Notes: generated by a model from the letters alone, not told the origin. 64,000 nt of DNA from Hymenobacter ginkgonis (GCF_009755225.1 NZ_WQKZ01000002.1:558001-622000); one strand, 5' to 3'; shown: positions 9,199-18,271, counted from the stretch's first letter. A program made the numbers and translations.

Positions 9199-11298
9199 TT
9201 ACTTCTTCGTAATCGTAAACTCTACCCGGCGGTTGAAGCGGCGGGTTTCTTCCTGCTCGTTGCTCGAAATGGGCTGGGTGCCGCCAAAGCCCTGCGTGGT
9301 CAAGCGCTTAGCGTCTATTCCCTTGCTAACCAAGTACTTCTTCACAGCGTCTACCCGGTCTTCGCTCAGTTTCAGGTTGAGGGCTGGGTCGCCTTGGTTG
9401 TCGGTGTGGCCGCCAATCAAGATTTCCACGGTGGGGTAGTCGCGCAATATTTTTACCAGGCGCAACAGCTCGGGGAAGGAGCTGGGCTGCAAATAATACT
9501 TGCTCTGCGGGAAGAAGATGTTGTTGAGTTTCACCTTCTGGCCTACCTTGAAGGGCACCAAAAACAGGTCTTGCTGCTTCTCGGTGTACTTATCGGCGGC
9601 CGTTACGTCAAGGTTGGCGTTTTCGGCGATGTAGTCCGGCGACTCAGCGCGGTAGCCGTACTGCACGCCCGCAGGCAGCACAATCGTGTACGAGCCATCA
9701 ATCGGCGACGACTCAGCCACCCCAATTTCTTCGCCCGTAATCAGATTTTCGTAGTGAATAATGGCTCGGATGGGCTTTTTTGTCACGGCGTCGAGCACCT
9801 TGCCCTGCACCAGCGTCACCACTTCTGGCTTGAAGGCGGGGGCCAGGGCAATGCGAAAAATATCTTTCGAGCCGTCGGTGCCATTGCGCGACGACACCAG
9901 GTAGGCATTATCGCCTGCCGCCGAAACAGTATAATAGGCGTCAAAATCGGGCGAGTTCACCACCGGACCCAGGTTGCGGGGCGGGCTCCACTTGGTCCAG
10001 GTATCGTCGAGGCGCTTCGAGTAAAAAATATCGCTCTTGCCATAGCCGCCGTGCCCATCCGAAGCAAAATACAACGTCTTGTCATCCGAAGCCAGGAACG
10101 GCGCAAAGTCGGCGCCCGGCGTGTTAATAGTAGGGCCCAGGCTGATGGGTTTGCTCCAGGCCACGGGGCGCTTGGGGTCGGGCTGCACACCCACATCGTC
10201 GGGCTTCGGAAAGCTTACGAAAATATCCTGGCCGCCCTGGCCGTCGGGCCGCTCCACAGCCATGAGCAGGGCCTTGCCCGACGTAGCCAGGTAGCCGTCG
10301 ATGTGCTCAGGGTCTTTGTTGATGTAATTGTCAATCTGCACCTTAACTGGCACGCTCCAGCCGCCCGGCGAGCGCCGGCTCGTGCTGAAACCCTTAGGCT
10401 CCATAAAGCCATCTACGTACACGCCGGTGAGCAGGGCTACCTGTCCGTTGGCCGACACCGACGCCAGGCCGTTGGGGTCCTCGGGGCCGTTGGGCGGGGT
10501 GCCCAGGTTTTTGGCTAGGGCCCAGGTTTGGGCCTTGCCGCTCGTCAGCTTGGCGTACCAGATGTCCTGGGGGTCGCGGTTGCCGCCTACGTTGCCGGGG
10601 TGGCCCTGGCGGGCAAAAAACATGGTGCGGCCATCGGGCGAAATCACCGGGTGCGTATCTACGTAGCGGCTGTTGATGTTAGGCCCCAAGTTCTTCAGGG
10701 TCGAATCCATTTGCACAGTTTCGACGTCTGTTTTCGCTGCATTCTTGAAGTCTTGCTTCACAATCTGCACGTCCACGTTGGCCACGCCGATAGCATCTAT
10801 CTGGTTGACGCCCTCTACCTTACCCGTGTTCATCGTAACCACCGCCCCAATGGTGCGGTACTTCTCGGGCTTAAACTTGACCTGGAGCGTGCGGTAGGCC
10901 GAGGGTAGGGGGCCGGGGTTAGTGTTTTTATATACCTCGTGCCGCTCGCCTTTTATATCAACCAGCTCAATTTTAGTAATTGAGCCGGGGTTAAAGTTTT
11001 CCAGTACAGTAACTTGCTGGGCCAGTATCGACTTGGCAAAGCGCACCTCAATGTACTCGTTGGAGCCTTCTTTAGCCGGAATCCAGGCATCGTTGCTGAT
11101 TTGGCCTAGCGGCTGGGCATTGGGTTCACCCAGTACTTTGTCGGGCGAAAAGGGCTCCTTGCCCGAAGCTTTTTGGGAAGAAACGCCTACTACCTTACTT
11201 GCCCACAGCACCGTTTGGGCCTGGGCCGAGGAACCTAGCAGTAGCAGGCCGCCCGCCAGCGCGGCCGAAGCAAAAAAAGAAGATGAATACAATTTCAT
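9199..11298 (-). CDS. OmpA-family protein with PD40 propeller and regulatory-like domain
   Basis: 699 residues. The signal peptide is MKLYSSSFFASAALAGG... ending SSAQAQ. The domains in order are: an N-terminal beta-sandwich-like region (VLWASKVVGVSS...), about residues 30-180; a WD40/PD40-type propeller (HPVISPDGRTMFFARQG, FLASDDKTLYFASDG), about 210-480; a carboxypeptidase-regulatory-like Ig fold (VLDAVTKKPIRAIIHYE), about 490-570; and an OmpA peptidoglycan-binding domain with GGHTDNQG and LSEDRVDAVKKYL. This resembles the TPR-WD40-CRD-OmpA plan of PorE, but the N-terminal domain differs. Its probable role is to tie a PorP/SprF barrel to peptidoglycan. It is first in the minus-strand cluster. 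Confidence 0.9.
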   Translation of the reverse strand: MKLYSSSFFASAALAGGLLLLGSSAQAQTVLWASKVVGVSSQKASGKEPFSPDKVLGEPNAQPLGQISNDAWIPAKEGSNEYIEVRFAKSILAQQVTVLENFNPGSITKIELVDIKGERHEVYKNTNPGPLPSAYRTLQVKFKPEKYRTIGAVVTMNTGKVEGVNQIDAIGVANVDVQIVKQDFKNAAKTDVETVQMDSTLKNLGPNINSRYVDTHPVISPDGRTMFFARQGHPGNVGGNRDPQDIWYAKLTSGKAQTWALAKNLGTPPNGPEDPNGLASVSANGQVALLTGVYVDGFMEPKGFSTSRRSPGGWSVPVKVQIDNYINKDPEHIDGYLATSGKALLMAVERPDGQGGQDIFVSFPKPDDVGVQPDPKRPVAWSKPISLGPTINTPGADFAPFLASDDKTLYFASDGHGGYGKSDIFYSKRLDDTWTKWSPPRNLGPVVNSPDFDAYYTVSAAGDNAYLVSSRNGTDGSKDIFRIALAPAFKPEVVTLVQGKVLDAVTKKPIRAIIHYENLITGEEIGVAESSPIDGSYTIVLPAGVQYGYRAESPDYIAENANLDVTAADKYTEKQQDLFLVPFKVGQKVKLNNIFFPQSKYYLQPSSFPELLRLVKILRDYPTVEILIGGHTDNQGDPALNLKLSEDRVDAVKKYLVSKGIDAKRLTTQGFGGTQPISSNEQEETRRFNRRVEFTITKK

Positions 11299-11447
11299 AG
11301 TTTATAGAAAGTCGGATTCGGGCAAAAGCACTGCCTGAAGATAGAAAAATCCAATAATTTAGACTAAGTACAGGTTATCACTACGAACCTACCACTAAAG
11401 CCCGGCGCTGCCAAATCGAGTGGGCGTGGCGGTGCCATCTTTGCGCC

Positions 11448-12650
11448 ATGCTTTCGCCTAGTTCCACTGCCCTACCCCCTTATGATTACCTCATCGTGGG
11501 CGGCGGCGCAGCTGGCCTCAGTTTGGCCTACCACTTGGCTCGCGAGCCGCGCCTAGCCGCCAAGCGAGTGTTGCTGCTTGAGCCTGAGGCAAAAGACCAA
11601 AATGACCGCACTTGGTCGTTCTGGACAGATGAACCTGAGCTAGTTGATAGCATAGTAACGCGAGAATGGCAGAAAATAGCTTTCCGCAGCCCCGGCTATG
11701 AGCAGGTATTCGACTTGGGACGCTACCGGTACTGTACCGTTCGCGGATTGGATTTTTACCAGATGGTGCAGCGTGCGCTATCTGCTAGGCCAGCACAGTT
11801 TATTAGCGTAAAAAGTGAAGTTGCTTCTCTAGAAAATACCATTTCGGGTGTGCGTGCTCGTACTGCGGATGGCCAAGAATATGTAGCGCGTTACGCCTTC
11901 GATAGTCGTCCGCCCGCGTTCGTGCCCCAACCGGCCAAGTACCGCTACCTGCTCCAACACTTTGTGGGTTGGGAGGTCGAAACCGACCGCGACGTCTTCG
12001 ACCCAGAAGTAGTGGAGTTCATGGATTTTCGGGGGCCGCAGCACCACGAGGCGCGGTTTATGTACGTGCTGCCCTTCAGCCCGCGCCAAGCGCTAGTCGA
12101 ATACACGCTCTTTTCGGCGCAGGTATTGCCGCAGGCCGTGTATGAAGCGCATCTGCTTGATTACATGCAGCATACCTTAGGGATGAGCGCAGGTGAGTAC
12201 CGCATTACGGCCAAGGAAGTGGGCGCTATTCCAATGACCGACCACCCCCTACCCCCCCGCACCGGCGCGAGCATTATTCACTTGGGCACCCGCGCCGGGC
12301 GGGCCAAGCCGAGCACCGGCTACGCCTTCCGGCGCATTCAGGCGCAGTCGGCGCGGGTGGTAGCGGCGCTGGCAGCCACCGGCCAGCCGCCGCCCGACCC
12401 CACGGGCGACCGCTGGCAGTTTCGCCTATTCGATACGCTTCTGCTCGATATTATGCAGCGCCAGGGCGAAACCACGCGCGACTTATTCCGGCAGTTATTC
12501 GAGCGCAACCCAGTAGCGCGCATTTTTCGCTTTTTGGATGAAAAAACTAACTGGGCCGATAACCTGCGCATTATGAACTCGGTGTCGCCCGGTCCGTTTA
12601 TGCGCTCCATTGGGCAGGTGTTACGCGGCCGGCCGGGGCAGCGCCGTTAG
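11448..12650 (+). CDS. crtY: Lycopene cyclase family flavoprotein
   Basis: A 400-residue FAD/NAD(P)-dependent cyclase of the CrtY/lycopene beta-cyclase family, which forms the beta rings of carotenoids. The dinucleotide-binding motif is YLIVGGGAAGLSLAYHL. Other family blocks are DRTWSFWT, RYRYCTVRGLDFY, VGWEVETDRDVFDP, FMYVLPFSPRQALVEYTLF and the C-terminal GRAKPSTGYAFRRI. The start at ATG 11448 gives a normal length. No other carotenoid genes are adjacent. The last four bases overlap the convergent ABC ATPase gene. Confidence 0.92.
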   Translation: MLSPSSTALPPYDYLIVGGGAAGLSLAYHLAREPRLAAKRVLLLEPEAKDQNDRTWSFWTDEPELVDSIVTREWQKIAFRSPGYEQVFDLGRYRYCTVRGLDFYQMVQRALSARPAQFISVKSEVASLENTISGVRARTADGQEYVARYAFDSRPPAFVPQPAKYRYLLQHFVGWEVETDRDVFDPEVVEFMDFRGPQHHEARFMYVLPFSPRQALVEYTLFSAQVLPQAVYEAHLLDYMQHTLGMSAGEYRITAKEVGAIPMTDHPLPPRTGASIIHLGTRAGRAKPSTGYAFRRIQAQSARVVAALAATGQPPPDPTGDRWQFRLFDTLLLDIMQRQGETTRDLFRQLFERNPVARIFRFLDEKTNWADNLRIMNSVSPGPFMRSIGQVLRGRPGQRR

Positions 12651-13423
12651 GCTGGGCCGCGCTCCAAAAACTCCCGTTCGGCCCGCACACTTTCTAGGCT
12701 GATGGGCACTAGCTGTGGCCGAGGCCGCGAGATATTCAGCAGGTAGCCCGCTAGGGGGGGTAGGCTATCGAGGTCGTGGGTACTGCACAAAATAGTTTTG
12801 TTTTCAGTAGCTACCCAGGTATTTAGCAGCTCAAAAATCCGCCGCCGATGATACACGTCGAGTTGCTGGGTAGGCTCATCGAGCAGGTAAAGCGGCGCAT
12901 CTTGCAGGCTGAGCTGGGCCAGCCATACCAGTTGCTGCTCGCCACCCGAAAGCTGCCGAAAATCTTGCTTAGCCAAGTGCGTAGCGCCAACCTGCGCCAG
13001 GGCGGCATCGGCGCGGGCATAGTCGGCAAGCTTATAGGTGCTAAACAAGCCGTGGTGGCGGTAGCGACCCATTACCACTAGTTCGCGCACACTCAGGCTA
13101 AAATCGAGGCTGCCGCGCTGGGGCAAGTAGCCAAGCCGCCGCGCCAACCTGGGGCCGCTGAGGGTACGGAGCTCTTCGGGACCACCCAGCTGCACCGAGC
13201 CCTGGTAGGGCAGCTGCCCCGTCAGCACCCGAAACAGCGTGGTCTTGCCCGCGCCGTTGTGCCCCAGCACCGCCACAAAAGAGGGGGTAGGAGGCAATGC
13301 CAACGAAAAATCGCGGAGCAACACCTTGTCGGCGTACCCCGCGATTAAATTTTCAACGAATAGTGACTGGGGAGCAGTAAGCAATTGTGATTGGTGCACA
13401 ACTGGTACCGGTTCCTTGCGCAT
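12647..13423 (-). CDS. ABC transporter ATP-binding protein, FecE/BtuD-like
   Basis: A 258-residue ABC ATPase with Walker A GHNGAGKTT, a Q-loop at LPQRG, signature LSGGEQQ, Walker B LYLLDEPTQQLD and switch His in STHD. The ATPases of iron-siderophore and B12 importers look most like it (LSVRELVVMGRYRHHG). No permease or binding protein is adjacent, so it must pair with proteins encoded elsewhere or be an orphan. The spacing of 18 bases to the upstream boundary of the DUF2795 gene suggests shared transcription. The substrate is unknown. Confidence 0.88.
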   Translation of the reverse strand: MRKEPVPVVHQSQLLTAPQSLFVENLIAGYADKVLLRDFSLALPPTPSFVAVLGHNGAGKTTLFRVLTGQLPYQGSVQLGGPEELRTLSGPRLARRLGYLPQRGSLDFSLSVRELVVMGRYRHHGLFSTYKLADYARADAALAQVGATHLAKQDFRQLSGGEQQLVWLAQLSLQDAPLYLLDEPTQQLDVYHRRRIFELLNTWVATENKTILCSTHDLDSLPPLAGYLLNISRPRPQLVPISLESVRAEREFLERGPA

Positions 13424-13441
13424 TATTACTTATTCATTGAT

Positions 13442-13663
13442 TTAGTACTCGTCTTCGTTAAACATGAAGTCTTCCTTGGTAGGATAGTCTGGCCACACTT
13501 CTTCAATGTTTTCGTAGGGCTGGCCATCGTCCTCCAAGCCTTGCAGGTTTTCCACCACTTCCATCGGGGCGCCCGAGCGGATGGAAAAATCGATTAGTTC
13601 GTCCTTGGTGGCGGGCCAGGGAGCATCTTCCAGGTAGGAGGCTAGTTCGAGGGTCCAGTACAT
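13442..13663 (-). CDS. DUF2795 family small acidic protein
   Basis: 73 residues from ATG 13663; a TTG two codons earlier is less likely. Its core, YLEDAPWPATKDELIDFSIRSGAP, matches the DUF2795 pattern (predicted helical, DNA- or protein-binding-like small domain). The C-terminus is strongly acidic (EDFMFNEDEY). It has no signal peptide. It is expressed in the same direction as the flanking genes. Its function is unknown. Confidence 0.85.
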   Translation of the reverse strand: MYWTLELASYLEDAPWPATKDELIDFSIRSGAPMEVVENLQGLEDDGQPYENIEEVWPDYPTKEDFMFNEDEY

Positions 13664-13741
13664 AGTCAAAAAGAAAGAAGGCGTGAAAAAAGGTTAGTAA
13701 AAGTAAGCCCCGGGGGCACAACGTAGGTGGGGGCCGTAAGG

Positions 13742-15061
13742 TTAGCGCCCTACTGGCAGTTGAAAGAGCGCAATTAGCTCCGTTTTCGTTTGAATCTTAC
13801 GTTCGAAAGTACGTATTTTCCCTTGTAGCAGCTGCCGAAACTGGTCGTTGGCGGCCGAGCTGTTGAGCTTACCCAGGTTGTCTTGCAGCACGGCCAGCTC
13901 CTGGCGGTCACTCTCAATAAATTTGCGCAGGGCGGTAGTGGCCGCCTGGGCGCGCTCGGTCGGCGAGAGCGCGGGGCCACCTTCGGCCTGGCGCTTGCGC
14001 AGGTAGTAGTCGAGGGCGCTCATCTCAAACACCTTGTCGCAGGCCAGCATAAAGCGCTGCCACAACTGGTCCGACTCGGGGCCGCGCACCGCGCCACTTT
14101 GCTTCCACTCGGTTTGCAGAGCTTTGGCTTGGTTTACGCCCTGGTTGGGGGGTAGGGCAATGAGGGCTTCGGCCCGCTTGGCCAACTCGCGCTTGCGGGC
14201 GAGGCTCTCCTCGGCCGACGACGGCACGCCGCCGGGGCGGTTGTCGGCGGGGCGCTGGGTTTCGATGTGCTTTTTGAGGCGCTCAAAAAAGTGGTTGTTC
14301 GCCGCCCGAAACTTCGTCCATAGCTCGCCAGCCTGCTTTTTGGGCAGGTTGCCGTTGATGTCGCGCCAGGCAGTTTGCAGCTGCTTAAGCTGCCGCGAAG
14401 TAGCCTCAAACTGGTCGGAGTTTTTGAGCGCTTCGGCTTGGTTCACCAGGTCGCGGTAGCGGTCTAAGGTGCGGCGCGCCAAGTTCTTCCGGTCAACTTG
14501 GAAGGCCTTGCGCCGGTCGAAAAACGTCTGGATTGCGCCGTGAAAGCGGCTTTCTAACTCATCGGTCAGGGCTTTGTCTACGGGCCCGGTCTTGAGCCAA
14601 GCCTGGCGCAGGTCCTTCACCTGCTCGCTGGCCGTAATCCACTCTACGCTTTCGCGCACTTCCTCGGCCTGCTGAATGAGGCTGATTTTGGTGGCCAGGT
14701 TTTTTTCGCGGTTGCGAGCTACCGACACGTTCAGCTGTTCCTCGGCCTCTTTTAGGCGGCGGTGCAGCGTTTCGTAGTCGCCCAGGCCATCGTGCTGCTT
14801 GGTTTGCTCCTGCAAATGCAGGAGTTTCATCAGGAAGGAGCCTTGGTTATCAGCAGATTGTAGGCGGCTTAACAACTCGTCGATTTTAGCCCGAAAGGCT
14901 TCGTAGCGTTGCCCAAAATAGCGCAGCGCATCATCGTCGGTGTCTTTGACTTGGCCAATGCGACGGGCCGGCTGGCCGAGCGTCGGGCGCAGCCACACGC
15001 CCCCGTCTTCCACGTACCCATAGCGGCGGGCTTCCGTGAGCGGGTGGTCGGGGTGTTCCAT
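13742..15061 (-). CDS. DUF349 domain protein
   Basis: About 439 residues from ATG 15061 (MEHPDHPLTEARRYGY). Repeated DUF349 helical units are visible, each with a Trp-containing 'LRQAWLKTGPVDKAL.DELESRFH' type segment: KDLRQAWLKTGPV, LQTAWRDINGNLPKK and LQTEWKQSGAVRGPES. The protein is predicted to be almost wholly helical coiled coil. Its N-terminus carries a small beta motif (YGYVEDGGVWLRP). The role of DUF349 proteins is not established. The gene is divergent from ettA. Confidence 0.88.
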   Translation of the reverse strand: MEHPDHPLTEARRYGYVEDGGVWLRPTLGQPARRIGQVKDTDDDALRYFGQRYEAFRAKIDELLSRLQSADNQGSFLMKLLHLQEQTKQHDGLGDYETLHRRLKEAEEQLNVSVARNREKNLATKISLIQQAEEVRESVEWITASEQVKDLRQAWLKTGPVDKALTDELESRFHGAIQTFFDRRKAFQVDRKNLARRTLDRYRDLVNQAEALKNSDQFEATSRQLKQLQTAWRDINGNLPKKQAGELWTKFRAANNHFFERLKKHIETQRPADNRPGGVPSSAEESLARKRELAKRAEALIALPPNQGVNQAKALQTEWKQSGAVRGPESDQLWQRFMLACDKVFEMSALDYYLRKRQAEGGPALSPTERAQAATTALRKFIESDRQELAVLQDNLGKLNSSAANDQFRQLLQGKIRTFERKIQTKTELIALFQLPVGR

Positions 15062-15272
15062 TGGGAAAAGATAGAGTGGGGCAAGGTAGTGCGTAGCCTG
15101 CTTGCGACGGCGCACCTAGAAAGAGAATGAACTACAAGTTTACGGGGTAAAATGGTTGTTTCTGATGCAGAGTTTCCGTTTTCTGGTTTTTCCCTTGATT
15201 TTCAAATTTTTAAGCATCTCGGCAGATTATGAATGGCTGCTACGGGTAGTGCCTACCCTACCCAAACCGCAG

Positions 15273-15280
15273 TAGCTTTG
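15273..15280 (+). promoter_or_regulatory. Bacteroidota-type -7 box for ettA
   Basis: TAGCTTTG matches the TAnnTTTG consensus. It lies 38 bases before the ettA start, so a transcript would begin near 15287. I do not see a convincing -33 TTG at the expected distance. Confidence 0.5.
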
Positions 15281-15317
15281 CCTACTAAAATCGCCTAAAC
15301 CACCCAATCTCTATCCC

Positions 15318-16985
15318 ATGTCCGACCAACCCACCATCATTTTTAGCATGGCCGGGGTAAGCAAGATTTACCCGCCTCAGAAGCAAGTTCTCAAAAATAT
15401 TTACCTCTCGTTCTTTTACGGCGCCAAAATCGGCGTGCTCGGCCTCAACGGCTCGGGCAAGTCGAGCTTGCTCAAAATCATTGCCGGCGTCGATAAGCAG
15501 TTTCAGGGCGAAGTGGTGTTTTCACCCGGCTATTCGGTTGGCTACTTGGAGCAAGAGCCCCAGCTCGACCCCGCCAAAACAGTGCGCGAAGTAGTAGAGG
15601 AAGGCGTGGCCGAAACGGTGGCCCTACTCAAAGAATTCGACGAAATAAACGAGGCTTTTGGCGCCGAAGATGCCGACTTCGACAAACTGCTTGAGCGCCA
15701 GGGCACCGTGCAGGAGCGCCTCGACCAGCTCGACGCTTGGGAGCTCGACAACAAACTGGAGCGCGCCATGGATGCCCTGCGCACCCCGCCGCAGGAAGCC
15801 GTTATTGGTACCCTCTCGGGGGGCGAAAAGCGCCGCGTGGCGCTGTGCCGCCTGCTGCTGCAAGAGCCTGACGTGCTGCTGCTTGACGAGCCTACCAACC
15901 ACCTCGACGCCGAAAGTGTGCTGTGGCTAGAGCAGCACTTGCAGCAGTACAAGGGCACGGTTATTGCCGTTACCCACGACCGTTACTTCCTCGACAACGT
16001 GGCGGGCTGGATTCTGGAGCTCGACCGGGGCACCGGCATTCCGTGGAAAGGCAACTACAGCAGCTGGCTGGAGCAGAAAACCGACCGCCTGGCCAAGGAG
16101 GAAAACACGGAGAGCAAGCGCGCCAAGACGCTCCAACGCGAGCTCGAATGGGTGCGCATGTCTCCCAAAGCCCGCCAGAGCAAGGGTAAGGCTCGCTTGG
16201 CCAACTACGAGAAGCTGGCCGGTGAGGAAGCCAAGGACAAGGAGCAAAAGCTTGAGTTGTTCATCCCCGACGGCCCACGCCTGGGGGCGCAAGTGATTGA
16301 GGCCGAAGGCTTGAGCAAGGCATTTGGCGACAAGCTGCTGTTTGAAAACCTCTCGTTCTCCCTACCCCAGGGCGGCATTGTGGGCATCATCGGGCCCAAT
16401 GGCGCGGGCAAAACCACGCTCTTCCGCATGATAACCGACCAGATGCAGCCCGACGCCGGCACCTTCGAAGTAGGCCCCACGGTGCAAACCGCCTACATCG
16501 ACCAGCAGCATGACTCGCTGGACCCCGCCAAGTCGGTGTTTGATACCATCACGGGCGGCACCGAAACCATGCTGCTTGCCGGCCGGCCAGTGAATTCGCG
16601 GGCCTACGTCAGCAAGTTCAACTTTGGCGGCGGGGACCAAGAGAAGAAGGTCGGTACGCTTTCGGGCGGTGAAAAAAACCGCGTGCACCTGGCCATGACG
16701 CTCAAGCAAGGCGCCAACTTGCTGCTACTCGACGAACCAACCAACGACTTGGACGTGAACGCCATCCGGGCCTTGGAGGATGCGCTAGAAAACTTTGCTG
16801 GCTGCGCCGTTATCATCAGCCACGACCGCTGGTTCCTGGACCGGCTGGCGACCCACATTCTGGCCTTCGAGGGCGATTCGGAAGTGGTATGGTTTGAGGG
16901 CAACTTCTCAGATTACGAGGAAGCCAAGCGGAAGCGCCTCGGCGACGTGGAGCCCAAGCGCGTGCGCTACCGCAAGCTGGGCTAG
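15318..16985 (+). CDS. ettA: Energy-dependent translational throttle protein EttA (ABC-F)
   Basis: A 555-residue ABC-F ATPase that binds the ribosomal E site and gates entry into the elongation cycle according to the ATP/ADP ratio. There are two ABC domains without membrane segments. The first has Walker A GLNGSGKSS (about 42-50), signature LSGGEKRR and LLLDEPTNHLD; the second has GPNGAGKTT, LSGGEKNR and LLLDEPTNDLD. Between them is the EttA-type interaction arm (EWVRMSPKARQSKGKARL). The terminal ERKRVRYRKL-like tail is typical. A strong terminator lies 27 bases after the stop. The last 78 bases are overlapped on the other strand by the end of the DUF421 frame. Confidence 0.96.
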   Translation: MSDQPTIIFSMAGVSKIYPPQKQVLKNIYLSFFYGAKIGVLGLNGSGKSSLLKIIAGVDKQFQGEVVFSPGYSVGYLEQEPQLDPAKTVREVVEEGVAETVALLKEFDEINEAFGAEDADFDKLLERQGTVQERLDQLDAWELDNKLERAMDALRTPPQEAVIGTLSGGEKRRVALCRLLLQEPDVLLLDEPTNHLDAESVLWLEQHLQQYKGTVIAVTHDRYFLDNVAGWILELDRGTGIPWKGNYSSWLEQKTDRLAKEENTESKRAKTLQRELEWVRMSPKARQSKGKARLANYEKLAGEEAKDKEQKLELFIPDGPRLGAQVIEAEGLSKAFGDKLLFENLSFSLPQGGIVGIIGPNGAGKTTLFRMITDQMQPDAGTFEVGPTVQTAYIDQQHDSLDPAKSVFDTITGGTETMLLAGRPVNSRAYVSKFNFGGGDQEKKVGTLSGGEKNRVHLAMTLKQGANLLLLDEPTNDLDVNAIRALEDALENFAGCAVIISHDRWFLDRLATHILAFEGDSEVVWFEGNFSDYEEAKRKRLGDVEPKRVRYRKLG

Positions 16986-17561
16986 GGCCCCCGCCGATGC
17001 TAAAGCGTCAGAAAAAAGCTGCTGGAAGTTTTTCCAGCGGCTTTTTTTGTCAGGGTGTTTTGCTTTTTTCACCACGCTAATGCTGCCATCGCGCTCCAGG
17101 TATACTCTTTCGGCTTGGTCGAGGCTGGCGAGGTTGCCGTTTTCGTGCAGGCTTTCCAGCAAGTCATTCTCGGTGAGGTTGAGCCGGCTGAGCTGTTCGG
17201 GTTTGGGTTGGCCCTGCTCGGCCAGCACGTAGGTCTGGCCCTTTACCAGCTTGCCTACCCACGCACTGCGGAAGGAGGCCCAAGCTAGCAAGCGGTGCAG
17301 CAGCACAAAGACCAAGCTGGCCAGTAGCGTGCCCCCGAAGGGCGAAGCCGCCACCACTGCCCGGCTCATGATGGCACCGAGCATGATTTTGACCACCATA
17401 TCGAAAGCCGTGTTGCCGCCAAATGTGCGTGGCCCCGATAGGCGCAGCAGCGCCAGCGCCGCAAAGAAAACCACCATTGCCCGGCACATCAGTTGCACGG
17501 CCGTGATGGTACGTGAGTCGGCGTGCAGGCCAAAGAGGAAATCCAGCAGGTCTTTCATCAC
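16908..17561 (-). CDS. DUF421 (YetF-like) membrane protein with overlong C-terminus
   Basis: 217 residues. N-terminal transmembrane helices (MCRAMVVFFAALALLRL; LLASLVFVLLHRLLAW) surround the family block SGPRTFGGNTAFDMVVKIMLGAI. A cytoplasmic domain follows (KGQTYVLAEQGQ, LTENDLLESLHENG, AERVYLERDGSISVVKK), where DUF421 proteins normally end. Here the frame runs about 50 residues further, through the terminator hairpin and into the antisense of ettA. The extension looks non-homologous, which suggests a lost stop codon. ATG 17561 overlaps the end of the pyrophosphatase gene by four bases, so the two are coupled. A partial second DUF421 protein lies at the right edge of the window. Confidence 0.85.
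   Translation of the reverse strand: MMKDLLDFLFGLHADSRTITAVQLMCRAMVVFFAALALLRLSGPRTFGGNTAFDMVVKIMLGAIMSRAVVAASPFGGTLLASLVFVLLHRLLAWASFRSAWVGKLVKGQTYVLAEQGQPKPEQLSRLNLTENDLLESLHENGNLASLDQAERVYLERDGSISVVKKAKHPDKKSRWKNFQQLFSDALASAGALAQLAVAHALGLHVAEALPLGFLVI
17012..17047. terminator. Terminator after ettA, inside the DUF421 frame
   Basis: A 16-bp stem with one mismatch, flanked by six A and seven T residues (AAAAAAGC...GGCTTTTTTT). It suits both converging genes, yet the DUF421 reading frame passes through it without a stop. Confidence 0.9.
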
Positions 17562-18106
17562 GCAGCGGGGGTAGGAACGTGCACCTGGGCCTGGGCCAGC
17601 AACGCATGCGTCCGCTCGGGGCCAACGCGCCGTAATACTTTGATTTCGCCGCCCTTGACTTCGTTGTAGGAGTGAAAAAAGTGCTCGATTTCGTGCAGCA
17701 TCTCGGCCGATAAGTCGCTGATACTGCGCAGGCTTTTGTGCTCGCGCGAGTTGGCCGCCACGGCCAGCAGGCGGTCGTTGCGCTGCACGGTGCCATCGGT
17801 TTCGTGCTGCTCTATTTCGAGGGCGCCCAGCAGGCGCGCTTCTACCACCACGCCGGGGTAGGCGGGCGCATCGAGCAGCAGCAGCACATCGAGGGGGTCG
17901 CCATCGGCGGCTAGGGTAGAAGGCACAAAACCAAAATCGTAGGGAAAACTGTGGCCTTCGGGCAACACGCCCATGAGTTGAAAGGCGCCTAGCTCGGGGT
18001 TAAAAGCTAGTTTGTTACGGCCGCCTTTGGGCGTTTCTACCACCACGTAAATGCGGTTTTTAGAATGAGCAACGTGGGCCGGCAGCTGGTGCAGGGAAGG
18101 AGGCAT
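17558..18106 (-). CDS. ppa: Inorganic pyrophosphatase, family I
   Basis: A 182-residue soluble enzyme that hydrolyses pyrophosphate to two phosphates. The family motifs are VVETPKGGRNKLAF, LPEGHSFPYDFGFVPST and the metal-binding DGDPLDVLLLLD. The C-terminal part (LRSISDLSAEMLHEIEHFFHSYNEVKGGEIKVL) fits the usual helical closing segment. The start is ATG 18106. Its stop overlaps the start of the DUF421 gene (ATGA arrangement), so the two are co-translated. Confidence 0.94.
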   Translation of the reverse strand: MPPSLHQLPAHVAHSKNRIYVVVETPKGGRNKLAFNPELGAFQLMGVLPEGHSFPYDFGFVPSTLAADGDPLDVLLLLDAPAYPGVVVEARLLGALEIEQHETDGTVQRNDRLLAVAANSREHKSLRSISDLSAEMLHEIEHFFHSYNEVKGGEIKVLRRVGPERTHALLAQAQVHVPTPAA

Positions 18107-18239
18107 AGGGCAAAAGCAAAAGAGAAACCAGTTGCTTCTACGGCGCCTGGCTAGGGTAATGTTATGGCTAGGTTACTAGTGTTCAGGTTACAAAACTGGG
18201 CGGTATGGCCGCTAGCTGGGCTTGCCTGAGGCACGTACT

Positions 18240-18247
18240 TACTTTTG
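18240..18247 (+). promoter_or_regulatory. -7 box TACTTTTG
   Basis: A perfect TAnnTTTG match, with a TTG at 18222 as a somewhat close -33 element. A transcript starting near 18253 would exclude the TTG codon at 18245 as a start and supports the GTG at 18272 for the next gene. Confidence 0.5.
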
Positions 18248-18271
18248 GCGTGCCCTAACTTTTACCTGCCC

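Noticed and set aside
9118..10518. 466-residue plus-strand frame opposite the OmpA-type gene
   Set aside because: It is antisense to a clearly homologous multi-domain protein, is rich in His/Arg/Gly/Val, and shows no domain; a GC-rich shadow frame.
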